Shown: positions 1-6,697 of the stretch, piece by piece
Layout: every line of letters begins with the position of its first letter
Numbering within the stretch: the first letter of the stretch is position 1
NCBI GenBank assembly: GCA_003543035.1
Contig: DPJL01000007.1
Span: forward strand, 3,478 to 18,410
DNA: 14,933 nt
Direction: 5' to 3'
Origin: Micromonosporaceae bacterium
GTDB taxonomy: Bacteria; Actinomycetota; Actinomycetes; Mycobacteriales; Micromonosporaceae
Notes under the pieces: generated by a model
What the model saw: only the letters and a program-made list of their open reading frames with translations
Databases searched by the model: none
What the model was told of the DNA's origin: nothing
Program-made: the position numbers and the translations under genes

Positions 1-453
1 GGGGAACCCGCCACCGATCCCGACCTCGCTGTGCCGGACGCGAGGTGGCCTCTGTTCGCCGGCCGCGCCCGTGAGGCAGGTTTCGCCTCGGCCCACGCGT
101 TGCCCTTGCGGCTGCGCCAGCAGGTGATCGGCGTGCTCAACCTCTTCTATTCGCAGCCCGGCGCTCTTGACCCCGACGACGCCCAGATATGCCAGGCTCT
201 GGCCGATGTGGCCACGATCGGTCTGCTTCAGGAGCGTGCTGCCCGGCATCAAGGCTTGGTCGCCGAGCAACTTCAGACCGCGCTCAACAGTCGCGTAATT
301 ATCGAACAGGCCAAGGGAGTGCTCGCCGAGCGACTGAACCTGAGCATGGACGACGCCTTCGCCAAGCTGCGCGGTCACTCCCGCAGCCACAACATTCTGC
401 TCAGCAGGCTTGCCCACGACGTCGTCAACGGCAGTGCCGACATCACTTTCTGA
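1..453 (+). CDS. GAF-ANTAR domain transcription antiterminator (5' end outside window)
   Basis: The frame is open from the first base, so the gene starts upstream and 150 residues of its C-terminal part are visible. Residues 1-75 look like the second half of a GAF domain (LRQQVIGVLNLFYSQPGAL, then an acidic helix). Residues 85-142 are a typical ANTAR domain, with the conserved stretches RVIIEQAKGVLAER and AFAKLRGHSRSHN. In known family members ANTAR binds paired RNA hairpins and prevents transcription termination, while GAF senses a ligand or partner; the ligand cannot be read here. The fragment contains a GTG at base 31, but the open frame before it and the truncated GAF fold argue against that being the start. 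It ends tail to tail with the next gene, the two stops overlapping by 11 bp. The domain assignment is safe, the target unknown. Confidence 0.9.
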   Translation, partial: GEPATDPDLAVPDARWPLFAGRAREAGFASAHALPLRLRQQVIGVLNLFYSQPGALDPDDAQICQALADVATIGLLQERAARHQGLVAEQLQTALNSRVIIEQAKGVLAERLNLSMDDAFAKLRGHSRSHNILLSRLAHDVVNGSADITF

Positions 454-877
454 CGATGGCCGGTGTCTGGATGGTGTCGTGACCGTCGAGCATTGCCGCC
501 AACTCGAAATGCGCCAACTGATCGTGATCGGCTAGCAGGCCGGTCCAGAATGCCGCCTGTGTAGCGGCCGGGATCTCGCCGGCGATCAGGTCAAGCGCTT
601 GGCGTCGCTCGACTCCGCGTCGCGCGGCGATCGCCTCGATCCACTTTGGCAGATCGTGCGGAGAACTGCCGCAACGCGCATCAAAGGTGCACATCCACCA
701 CACCTCGCAGAACGTGGCGCGGACGACATGCATCGATTGGGTGACATCGGGTAGGGCAGTGCGGACTGCAGCCAGAGCCTCGGGGGCAAGAGTGGCGTAG
801 AGCGAACGGAAAGCCGCGTGGTCACCTACACCCACCCGGGCGGCGAGATCCTGCAAAGTGTGATCGGTGGCGCGCAT
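443..877 (-). CDS. Small protein resembling ECF sigma factor region 2, lacking region 4
   Basis: This 144-residue protein starts at ATG 877 behind GGGAG with 7 bases of spacing. Residues 8-95 match the layout of ECF sigma region 2 of the SigK-like type: DLAARVGVGDHAAFRSLY, then a helix, then VVRATFCEVWW at the usual position of the -10 recognition helix, then a KWIEAIAARRGVERRQA segment like the end of region 2. After that only about 45 residues remain and no helix-turn-helix of region 4 is seen, so it is unlikely to act as an ordinary sigma factor. It could be a degenerate sigma factor, an RNA polymerase binding protein or a decoy; this is inference. It lies 110 bp downstream of the transglutaminase-like gene on the same strand and may be its operon partner. 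The gene itself is well supported; the function is not. Confidence 0.7.
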   Translation of the reverse strand: MRATDHTLQDLAARVGVGDHAAFRSLYATLAPEALAAVRTALPDVTQSMHVVRATFCEVWWMCTFDARCGSSPHDLPKWIEAIAARRGVERRQALDLIAGEIPAATQAAFWTGLLADHDQLAHFELAAMLDGHDTIQTPAIVRK

Positions 878-894
878 TTCGGTCTCCCTAGATT

Positions 895-911
895 CGCCTG
901 GGTACCAGGCG
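895..911. promoter_or_regulatory. Perfect 7-bp inverted repeat upstream of the sigma-like gene
   Basis: CGCCTGG, a GTA spacer and CCAGGCG form a perfect hairpin or dyad 17 bases before the ATG of the sigma-like gene and downstream of the transglutaminase-like gene. It may be an operator, a 5' UTR hairpin or a weak intergenic terminator without a T tract. Nothing else is recognised in the 110-bp gap from 878 to 987. Confidence 0.35.
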
Positions 912-987
912 CACCGCCGGGGTCCGGAGCGGTCGCGTCGCTACAAGCGAAAACGATAGACCCGCGCGAGAGGTGACGGCTAAGTCG

Positions 988-1815
988 TCAGAATGGCTCT
1001 TCTGCGGCATGTACCCACATCGTCTCCAGTATCGGCGCGCCAAAGGTGGTGACCATGGCGACGTCGGAGGCATCCCGGCCTCGGCCGATCAGGACTCGGC
1101 CCTTGCGAGGGCGATTGTTGCGCGGGTCGAAGGTCCACCACCGATCACCCAGCCAGACCTCCATCCAGGCGGCGAAGTCCATCAGGCCGCCATCCGGTGG
1201 CTCGTCCATGTCGGGCAGGTAGCCGAAGACGTACCGGGCCGGAATGTTGAGCGCCCGGCAGAACGAGATCGCCAGGTGGGTGAAGTCGCGGCAGACGCCG
1301 AATCCGGAGGAGTTGACGTCCACCGCGGTGGAACGTGCGTCGCTGCTGCCCGGGCTGAAGATCAGGTGCCCATGGACGTAATCGCAGATCGCCTGCACTC
1401 TCGAATAGCCGCTAGGCATTGCGCCAAAACGCGTCCAGGCTTCGTCGCCGAGCATGTCGGGCAGGCAGAAGCGGCTGGGCAGGGTGTAGATGAGAACTTC
1501 GTCGGGCAGATCGTCCGGCGGGAGCTGGGGTGCGTGCTCGTCGGCGTCCTCGGTCGCGTCGGGCACGAGCACGAGCGCTTCGTAGCGCAACGCGCATCGT
1601 CCGGCGGGTAGCACCAGGCGGGTACATGGGTTGCTGTAAAGGTCGGTGTAGCTGCGAACCGGTACCTGTGGCTGGACCGACCATTCCTGGTGCGTGACCT
1701 GGATCGGGTGCGCGTTACGCGGCTCGACCTGGAAAACCGTTGGGGTGGCGACCTCCGCGACGTACACGAACTCGCACCCGACCCGTACTCGTCGCATGGA
1801 CCTATTCTCCGTCAT
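988..1815 (-). CDS. Transglutaminase-like family protein (catalytic His replaced)
   Basis: This protein of 275 residues starts at ATG 1815, chosen because it overlaps the upstream stop as ATGA (translational coupling); the frame runs open further upstream inside the transporter gene but that is a shadow. An N-terminal beta-rich domain (about 1-125) is followed by a transglutaminase-like papain-fold core. The nucleophile region is GFGVCRDFTHLAISFCRALN with Cys175, followed by IPARYVFGYLPD and then DFAAWMEVWLGDRWWTFDPR with Asp230. In classical members the residue before the W of this last block is the catalytic His; here it is Ala216. Close bacterial relatives, as I recall them, often have Ser or His at this site, so activity is uncertain. 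No signal peptide is seen, so it is probably cytoplasmic. It is expressed with the AI-2E-type membrane protein; substrate unknown. Confidence 0.85.
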   Translation of the reverse strand: MTENRSMRRVRVGCEFVYVAEVATPTVFQVEPRNAHPIQVTHQEWSVQPQVPVRSYTDLYSNPCTRLVLPAGRCALRYEALVLVPDATEDADEHAPQLPPDDLPDEVLIYTLPSRFCLPDMLGDEAWTRFGAMPSGYSRVQAICDYVHGHLIFSPGSSDARSTAVDVNSSGFGVCRDFTHLAISFCRALNIPARYVFGYLPDMDEPPDGGLMDFAAWMEVWLGDRWWTFDPRNNRPRKGRVLIGRGRDASDVAMVTTFGAPILETMWVHAAEEPF

Positions 1816-3053
1816 GGTTCGGGATCGGCGCGGATGACAACGGAGTCGGGCGGTGGCGCTGGACGTCTTTGCCCAAAGTGGCGGATGGCGGTGTTGAGGA
1901 CCGCGACAACGGGCACCGCGACCAGAGCCCCGATGATCCCGGCGAGCACGATACCCGTCGCGATCGCGACGATGACCGCCAGCGGATGGATCGACACCGC
2001 TCGGCCCATGATAAGTGGTTGCAGCACATGGGATTCCAGCTGTTGCACGATGATGACGGCGGCCAGTACGAGCAGTGCGGTGACCGGACCCTCGTCGACC
2101 AGAGCCACGAGGACGGCGACCGCGCCGGACAACGTCGCCCCGACGATCGGGATGAACGAGGCCAGAAACACCAAGGCGGCCAACGGAAACGCGAACTCGA
2201 CCCGCAGGATCACGAGGGCGAGCCCGATACCGACGGCATCGATGAAGGCGACGAGAACCGTGGCACGCACATAGGCCACAAGGGTTTGCCACGCGGCAAG
2301 GCCGGCCTCGCCGACAGTACGGCGAGCGCGGCGCGGCACGATCAGCGTGGCGAATCGCCACAGACGCCGGCCGTCACGCAGGAAGAAGAAGGTGACGAAG
2401 AGGATGAGCAGAGCGGAGGCGATCGCCCCGATACCGGCGGTGGCGGTCGCCAGCGCGCCGCTGGTCAACGATTGGCGGTTCTCATCCAGCCAGGTGTTTG
2501 CGGCGGCGAGGGCATCGTCGAGCTGCTTCGTCGACAGGTTGAGCGGGCCGTCGCGCAGCCACCGCTGAATCTCGCCGACCCCGGCGGCCGCCTTGTCCGC
2601 CATGTCAGGCGCGCCGCTGATGAATTGAGTGATCACCAGGGTGAGGGTGCCGAGAACGATCAGCAGGCCACCGACGAGAACCACGGCCGTGGCCAGTGAC
2701 GGCGGAAAGCGGAGCCGGTTGCGCAGGACCCCGACGGCCGGTGCGAGCAGAGCGGAAAGCAGTAGTGCGATGGCGAGCGGGATGAGCACCTGCGATAGCC
2801 GGGCCACCAGCCACAACAGGACATAGCCGGCCGCGGCGAGTACCACGATGCGCCATCCCCACGCCGCGGACGTCCGCAACCCGTATGGAACGTGGGCATC
2901 ATCGGGAAGAACGGCCTCGGCGACATCGCCATCATCCATTGTGGACAGATCGAGACCGTAGTCGATGCGGGCTTGGCGTGCGGTCCGGATTCGCTCGCGT
3001 GCGGCTTCTGCCGCCCGGCGTAGCCTTCCTCGATCGGCGTCGGACTGGGCCAC
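1812..3053 (-). CDS. AI-2E family transporter (multi-pass membrane protein)
   Basis: This 413-residue protein has a charged cytoplasmic N-terminus of about 65 residues followed by around eight hydrophobic segments (roughly 66-86, 88-110, 121-145, 207-227, 262-283, 288-312, 322-342 and 356-388). The C-terminal signature GRAVSIHPLAVIVAIATG and the GIIGALVAVPVVAVLN segment are typical of the AI-2E (YdiK/TqsA/PerM) family, as is the extracellular-like loop between segments 3 and 4. Named for autoinducer-2 export, most members have no proven substrate, and some act as sodium/proton antiporters. The start is GTG 3053, fixed by a perfect AAGGAGG Shine-Dalgarno at 3058-3064. Its stop overlaps the start of the transglutaminase-like gene by 4 bp, so the two are cotranscribed. 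It is divergent from the desaturase across 137 bp. Confidence 0.92.
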   Translation of the reverse strand: MAQSDADRGRLRRAAEAARERIRTARQARIDYGLDLSTMDDGDVAEAVLPDDAHVPYGLRTSAAWGWRIVVLAAAGYVLLWLVARLSQVLIPLAIALLLSALLAPAVGVLRNRLRFPPSLATAVVLVGGLLIVLGTLTLVITQFISGAPDMADKAAAGVGEIQRWLRDGPLNLSTKQLDDALAAANTWLDENRQSLTSGALATATAGIGAIASALLILFVTFFFLRDGRRLWRFATLIVPRRARRTVGEAGLAAWQTLVAYVRATVLVAFIDAVGIGLALVILRVEFAFPLAALVFLASFIPIVGATLSGAVAVLVALVDEGPVTALLVLAAVIIVQQLESHVLQPLIMGRAVSIHPLAVIVAIATGIVLAGIIGALVAVPVVAVLNTAIRHFGQRRPAPPPDSVVIRADPEP

Positions 3054-3190
3054 GGTGCCTCCTTAGACGGGGGTGTGTGTCATACCCGCGCCGGTCGGTT
3101 TCGTACCTCCCAGCGAGCTATCGTGGAGACTCCGCCCCGGACCCCGGCGGTCGTCAGCAGTGTTGTGGCGCGCCGAAAGGGGTCCTGGAG
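3054..3190. promoter_or_regulatory. Divergent intergenic region between transporter and desaturase genes
   Basis: This 137-bp gap must carry the promoters of both divergent genes. It holds AAGGAGG (3058-3064, minus strand, 4 bases before the GTG start) and AAAGGGG (3176-3182, plus strand, 8 bases before the ATG start). I see no convincing -35/-10 pair or operator palindrome. Confidence 0.5.
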
Positions 3191-4123
3191 ATGACTGTTA
3201 TTGAGCTGGCCAAAGGGCCATCCATTGGGCCATCGCCTACGGTGGCCAAACCGATGTTGGAGCGGCCGCCCCCGCGCTGGGCGATGGGCGTCCTGGTGAT
3301 CGGCGTGGCGGTGCCGTTCCTGGCGCTGCTCGCCGCGATACCGATGGCGTGGGGCTGGGGTCTGTCGTGGTTGGACGTTGCCATCGCCTTGGTGTTCTAC
3401 TTCGGGACCGGATTCGGCGTGACCGTCGGCTTTCACCGTTACTTCACGCACGGCGCGTTCAAAGCCAAGAGGTGGCTGAGAATCACTCTTGCCGTGGCGG
3501 GGTCGATGGCCATCGAAGGTGCCCCGATCATCTGGGTCGCCGACCATCGGCGTCATCACGCCTATGCCGACCGCGAGGGCGACCCGCACTCCCCATGGCG
3601 TTACGGGGCCACCGTAGGCGGTCTGGCGAAGGGATTGCTGTTCGCCCACATCGGCTGGCTGTTCCGCCTGGAGTCGAGCAATCGCGCTCGTTTCGCGCCG
3701 GACCTGCTGGCCGACCGCGACATCATGCGGGTGGACCGGATGTTCGGACCGCTGGCTTTGGCTTCGGTGCTTGCGCCACCGGTGTTGGGAGGCCTGTTGA
3801 CCTGGTCTTGGCAGGGCGCGCTGACCGCCTTCTTTTGGGCCAGCCTGGTTCGCATCGCGGCGCTGCACCACGTCACGTGGTCCATCAACTCGATCTGTCA
3901 CGTCTACGGGCAACGCCCATTCGCGACTCGCCCCCATGACCGTGCCGCCAACTTCTGGCCGCTGGCAGTCCTCTCGTTCGGCGAGAGCTGGCACAACTCC
4001 CACCACGCCGACCCTACGTGTGCCCGGCACGGTGTGCTGCCAGGTCAAGTTGACTCGTCTGCTCGCGTCATCTGGCTGTTGGAGAAGGCGGGCTGGGTAT
4101 CGGGCGTGCGCTGGAGGCGATGA
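3191..4123 (+). CDS. Membrane fatty acyl-CoA (delta-9 type) desaturase
   Basis: The product has 310 residues and all three histidine boxes of the membrane di-iron desaturase family: HRYFTH (82-87), HRRHH (119-123) and HNSHH (268-272). The additional HHVTWSIN segment (226-233) supplies the further His/Asn ligands known from stearoyl-CoA desaturases. Hydrophobic segments lie at about 31-55, 58-80, 96-117 and 186-223. The family introduces a cis double bond into saturated acyl-CoA using oxygen and external electron donors; no fused cytochrome b5 or reductase domain is present, so separate redox partners are needed. The start at ATG 3191 has AAAGGGG 8 bases upstream; the open frame continues back to 2885 but overlaps the divergent transporter gene and has no desaturase similarity. 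It is monocistronic and ends at a hairpin. The likely role is adjusting membrane fluidity (inference). Confidence 0.93.
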   Translation: MTVIELAKGPSIGPSPTVAKPMLERPPPRWAMGVLVIGVAVPFLALLAAIPMAWGWGLSWLDVAIALVFYFGTGFGVTVGFHRYFTHGAFKAKRWLRITLAVAGSMAIEGAPIIWVADHRRHHAYADREGDPHSPWRYGATVGGLAKGLLFAHIGWLFRLESSNRARFAPDLLADRDIMRVDRMFGPLALASVLAPPVLGGLLTWSWQGALTAFFWASLVRIAALHHVTWSINSICHVYGQRPFATRPHDRAANFWPLAVLSFGESWHNSHHADPTCARHGVLPGQVDSSARVIWLLEKAGWVSGVRWRR

Positions 4124-4125
4124 GT

Positions 4126-4161
4126 CAGGCGCGCGCCTGGGTCACACCGGGCGCGCGCCTG
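4126..4161. terminator. Bidirectional hairpin between convergent desaturase and subtilisin-like genes
   Basis: CAGGCGCGCGCC (4126-4137) and GGCGCGCGCCTG (4150-4161) are perfect reverse complements, giving a 12-bp G/C stem with a 12-base loop. The whole element sits in the 45-bp gap between the two convergent stop codons (4123 and 4169). There is no T tract on either strand, but hairpins without T tracts between convergent genes are common in high-GC actinomycetes. Each arm is itself nearly palindromic, so alternative folds exist. Confidence 0.7.
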
Positions 4162-4168
4162 CCCGGGA

Positions 4169-5857
4169 TCACTCGGCCTGTACGGGAGCCAAACCCGCGG
4201 AGCGCATTGCCGCGCGAAGCTGAGTGATCCCGTGGGTTCCGTTCGGCCACACGGTTTCGAAGGAGGTGTTCATAGCCTGCTGCCCTGCTTGAGCGGGTCC
4301 TGGTACCAATCCCAGAGCCACTACAGCGTCGGGCATGCCGGCGCCGATGCGCAGGCGGTCGGCGAAGGGCCAGGCTCGGCAGCTGCTCCGGATGATCTCG
4401 AAGAGACGGTCCACCCGGCCGGCGCCGCGGGTGCGGTACCCGTCGCGGAAGTCGTGATGGTGTGCCAGCACCAGCGCCGCAAGTGCGGTGACATGTGGCA
4501 CCGCGATCGCCGTTCCGTCCAGCGAGCCGAGGCTCTTCGGGCTGATAGTGGAGACGACACCGACACCGGGTGCACATACGTCGATCTCCGGGCCGTAAGC
4601 GCTGAAGCGGGCCGGGAAGTAACCGTCCGATGTGGGCGTGCCGAGGATCTGCGTGGCGTGGTAGCTCTCCGGCGGGAAGGTGCCCAGCTTGCCGATCGCC
4701 GCGACGGCCAAAACCGTTGGCAATGAAGCAGGGAAGGCCACCGGACCGGCCGTGCTACCGGCCGCCGCGATGGTGGCGATGCCCGCCTGCCGCGCTTCCT
4801 CAAGCCGTTGGGCGACAAGGAGTGACGGATACGGGCTGCCGACACCGAGGCTGATGATGTCGATGTTCTTTTCGATGCAGTAGTCGATCGCCTCGACCAG
4901 GTCGCCGAATCTGCCACCCGGGAAGACCTTGCACACGTGCAGCTCAACTTCCGGAGCAAGCCCGATCATGCCGCTGGTGTCGTCGGTGGCGGCGATGATG
5001 CCTGAGGCCAAGGTTCCGATGCCGACCACGTCCTCCCGCCAGGAGATGTCGTCCTGCGCGACGTGATCGCGGCCGCCCTGCACCCGTTCGGCGAGGTCGT
5101 CAACGGTCGCCAGACCGGAGTCGATGATGGCGATTTTGATGCCGTGGCCGCGGTACGTCGGTGGGAGCCGGTCGAACCCCATGGCACGCCGGGCCCAGCT
5201 GTCCACAGTGGACGAATCGTATGGAGCGCAGATGATGGTGTTGGGCTTCGCCGTGCTTAGCCGAGGGCGGCCAAGCCAGCTGCTCCAATGCCCTGCCTTT
5301 GGCCTGACGTAGATGCCGTCGACCAGATCGATCTCGTTGGCGGCGACCGTCACTGTGACGGTGCCGTCCGCGCCCGTGATTCCCTGGGCCGGGCACTGGG
5401 TGGCGAAAACGTGCACGGCTGCACCTTGCAGTGCCTCGCCGTCGGTGTTCTCCACTCGGACGGTTACGTCGACGCTGTCAAGCAGGGGAGCGACACCGGG
5501 ATCGATGTGCGGGATCGCTGCTGTGCCATACCTAAGCGGCTGTTCCGCTTCGACATAGCATCCCGGTATTGCCGCCAGCCGGGCCGCGTGATCAGCGGCC
5601 ATCTCAACGATGGCGACGGGCGGTGAGCCACCATGGCCGGAGGACTCAATCGTGCGTATGACTCGGATGTTCGGATCCTCGGCGAGGACTTCCATCATCC
5701 GCCGTGGATCCTGCTGTGCCGGGGCGACCAGGTAACGCTGGGCGCGCGCCTGGACCGATCTGGCCGGTGCGGGCGTTTCAGGGCGTTGCTCACGGGCGCG
5801 CCGGCGGGTGGTCTCGTCGGATCGCCCCGCGCGCTCCGGCCGGTTGGATGTTGTCAT
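4169..5857 (-). CDS. Catalytically altered subtilisin-like (S8) protein, probable pseudoprotease
   Basis: This protein has 562 residues and no signal peptide; it begins with a charged, disordered tail (1-38). Residues 40-110 resemble an inhibitor I9-type propeptide. Residues 128-185 look like a carboxypeptidase-regulatory or Ig-like beta domain (VTVRVENTDGEALQGAAVHV), an unusual insertion before the core. The S8 core spans about 220-520. The Asp block is intact (IAIIDSG, Asp246), but the His block reads VVGIGTLASGI with Ile280 where GHGTHVAG has His, the oxyanion Asn is Ser368 (IAAAGSTAG), and the Ser block reads DGTAIAVPHVTA with Ala450 instead of Ser. I read the codons on the minus strand: Ile is ATC and Ala is GCG. 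Without His and Ser, normal proteolysis is not expected, so a binding or scaffold role is inferred. The reading frame is intact, so it is not a pseudogene. RBS AAAGGA stands 9 bases before ATG 5857. It is the last gene of a three-gene unit with the two small proteins upstream. Confidence 0.88.
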   Translation of the reverse strand: MTTSNRPERAGRSDETTRRRAREQRPETPAPARSVQARAQRYLVAPAQQDPRRMMEVLAEDPNIRVIRTIESSGHGGSPPVAIVEMAADHAARLAAIPGCYVEAEQPLRYGTAAIPHIDPGVAPLLDSVDVTVRVENTDGEALQGAAVHVFATQCPAQGITGADGTVTVTVAANEIDLVDGIYVRPKAGHWSSWLGRPRLSTAKPNTIICAPYDSSTVDSWARRAMGFDRLPPTYRGHGIKIAIIDSGLATVDDLAERVQGGRDHVAQDDISWREDVVGIGTLASGIIAATDDTSGMIGLAPEVELHVCKVFPGGRFGDLVEAIDYCIEKNIDIISLGVGSPYPSLLVAQRLEEARQAGIATIAAAGSTAGPVAFPASLPTVLAVAAIGKLGTFPPESYHATQILGTPTSDGYFPARFSAYGPEIDVCAPGVGVVSTISPKSLGSLDGTAIAVPHVTALAALVLAHHHDFRDGYRTRGAGRVDRLFEIIRSSCRAWPFADRLRIGAGMPDAVVALGLVPGPAQAGQQAMNTSFETVWPNGTHGITQLRAAMRSAGLAPVQAE

Positions 5858-5909
5858 TGCTTCGGTCCTTTCCGCGCGAGCGGCGGCCGGTCCAAAACGT
5901 CAGTTGAGA

Positions 5910-5924
5910 GGCCGGCCGCCGGCC
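5910..5924. promoter_or_regulatory. G/C hairpin in the leader of the subtilisin-like gene
   Basis: GGCCGG, a CCG spacer and CCGGCC form a perfect 6-bp stem just after the stop of the 90-residue protein gene and 52 bases before the ATG of the subtilisin-like gene. It could attenuate or process the transcript between the small-protein genes and the long gene. There is no T tract. It may also be chance in G/C-rich DNA. Confidence 0.3.
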
Positions 5925-5934
5925 GACGTGGGCA

Positions 5935-6207
5935 TCACAGCGGTGGCAGGATGGGGAAGGCCCATCGGGCCTGTCGCAGTGAGCCGACGACTATGGACAT
6001 CTGATTCAGGCAGGCGTGATACTGCTGCGCCTGATAGAGCTGCACCGCGGTGATCAGCGGGGGCACCATCGCGGACAGTTGCGGCGCAACGGGCAGAGCC
6101 TCCTCCAACCATCGGTGGGTGTGCTGCAACAACGCAGCCGCCTGCTGGCGCATGGCCTCGTTGTCGACGGCCACGGTTGAGGTGGCCATTGCCGGATGGG
6201 TGATCAC
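5935..6207 (-). CDS. Uncharacterised 90-residue helical protein
   Basis: I do not recognise this protein. The chosen start is GTG 6207, because AGGAG stands 7 bases upstream and overlaps the stop of the preceding gene; ATG 6189 is the alternative and would give 84 residues. The sequence is almost entirely helix-forming: RQQAAALLQHTHRWLEEALP (20-39), then a Pro-rich hinge (APQLSAMVPP), then LITAVQLYQAQQYHACLNQM and VVGSLRQAR (51-81), ending in a hydrophobic PILPPL tail. There is no signal peptide and no clear membrane segment. The piece L-Y-Q-A-Q-Q resembles L-W-Q-A-Q-Q in the helical part of the neighbouring Gln-rich protein, so the two may be distant relatives or partners. It sits between that gene (10-bp gap) and the pseudoprotease gene (77-bp gap). 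Its role is unknown. Confidence 0.72.
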   Translation of the reverse strand: MITHPAMATSTVAVDNEAMRQQAAALLQHTHRWLEEALPVAPQLSAMVPPLITAVQLYQAQQYHACLNQMSIVVGSLRQARWAFPILPPL

Positions 6208-6217
6208 AGCTGGACTC

Positions 6218-6607
6218 CTACCAACCCATGCCGTAGGGACGCTGAAACTGACGTCCGGTACCGCCGATGCCTTGCGGCTGTGCGTACTGCTGGTGGCTGA
6301 CCTGCAGCGTGAGCTGCTGAAGCACCTGCACGATCTGATAGACCGAGACCAGACACTGTTGAGCCTGCCAGAGCAGCTGCGGCAGCTGCTGCGAGACGGC
6401 AATGGACGGGTCCGCGAAGCCGAACGGCTGCTGCTGCCCGAATTGCGGGCTCTGCTGCGGCGGGTATCCGAACTGCTGCGGCTGACCGTACTGCTGGCCC
6501 TGCTGCTGCGGAAGGCCGAATTGCTGACCGAAGACCTGGTCCAGCCCCGGCTGTCCGTAGATCGAGGGCGCCCCCAGCTGGGTGGGGGTGTAGGTCGAGG
6601 TTGTCAT
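6218..6607 (-). CDS. Uncharacterised Gln/Gly/Phe/Pro/Tyr-rich low-complexity protein
   Basis: This 129-residue protein starts at ATG 6607 after a very strong GGAAGAGGAG ribosome binding site with 7 bases of spacing. Residues 18-64 are a low-complexity tract built of short imperfect repeats such as QQFG, QPQQFG, SPQFGQQ and QPFG, rich in Gln, aromatic residues and Gly and almost free of charge, as in prion-like or phase-separating domains. Residues 67-106 form a hydrophobic, Gln-rich amphipathic helix region (IAVSQQLPQLLWQAQQCLVS onward) with one Cys. The tail is QFQRPYGMGW. No signal peptide or membrane anchor is evident. I know no family function. It is the first gene of the unit, followed by the 90-residue protein and the pseudoprotease, and faces the helix-turn-helix regulator across an operator-like palindrome, so it may be abundantly and conditionally made. 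Assembly or condensate formation is inference only. Confidence 0.82.
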   Translation of the reverse strand: MTTSTYTPTQLGAPSIYGQPGLDQVFGQQFGLPQQQGQQYGQPQQFGYPPQQSPQFGQQQPFGFADPSIAVSQQLPQLLWQAQQCLVSVYQIVQVLQQLTLQVSHQQYAQPQGIGGTGRQFQRPYGMGW

Positions 6608-6632
6608 GGATACACTCCTCTTCCAGGGAAGT

Positions 6633-6660
6633 TGGACAATTTGTCCATCACCGATGGACA
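6633..6660. promoter_or_regulatory. Operator-like palindrome in the divergent promoter region
   Basis: TGGACAA, a central T and TTGTCCA form a perfect 15-bp palindrome at 6633-6647. A third half-site TGGACA lies at 6655-6660, giving the spaced pair TGTCCA-N7-TGGACA, and a fourth, AGTGTCC, is at 6704-6710. The array lies between the divergent Gln-rich protein gene and the helix-turn-helix regulator gene, so it is the obvious site for that regulator to control both (inference). TATGCT at 6697-6702 could be the -10 of the regulator gene, but no good -35 is seen. Confidence 0.65.
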
Positions 6661-6697
6661 CTACGCGGGCTGGCATGCCCCCGCAAGGCTTTGAACT

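Noticed and set aside
1816..2361. N-terminal extension of the transglutaminase-like protein into the transporter gene
   Set aside because: The extra residues are Arg-rich shadow sequence; ATG 1815 in the ATGA overlap is the natural start.
1740..2699. Plus-strand open frame of 319 codons across the transporter gene
   Set aside because: The product is a low-complexity charged Asp/Gly/Arg/Gln-rich sequence, a mirror of the real transporter on the minus strand.
2885..3190. N-terminal extension of the desaturase by 102 codons
   Set aside because: It overlaps the divergent transporter gene and its start, has no desaturase similarity, and a good ribosome binding site precedes ATG 3191.
4169..5857. 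Subtilisin-like gene as a decayed pseudogene
   Set aside because: The frame is intact over 562 codons with a good ribosome binding site and normal coding bias; only catalytic residues are replaced.
6240..6580. CTG/CAG-rich stretch looking like a trinucleotide repeat
   Set aside because: It is explained by the Gln codons of the low-complexity protein on the minus strand; the units are irregular and interrupted, so not a microsatellite.
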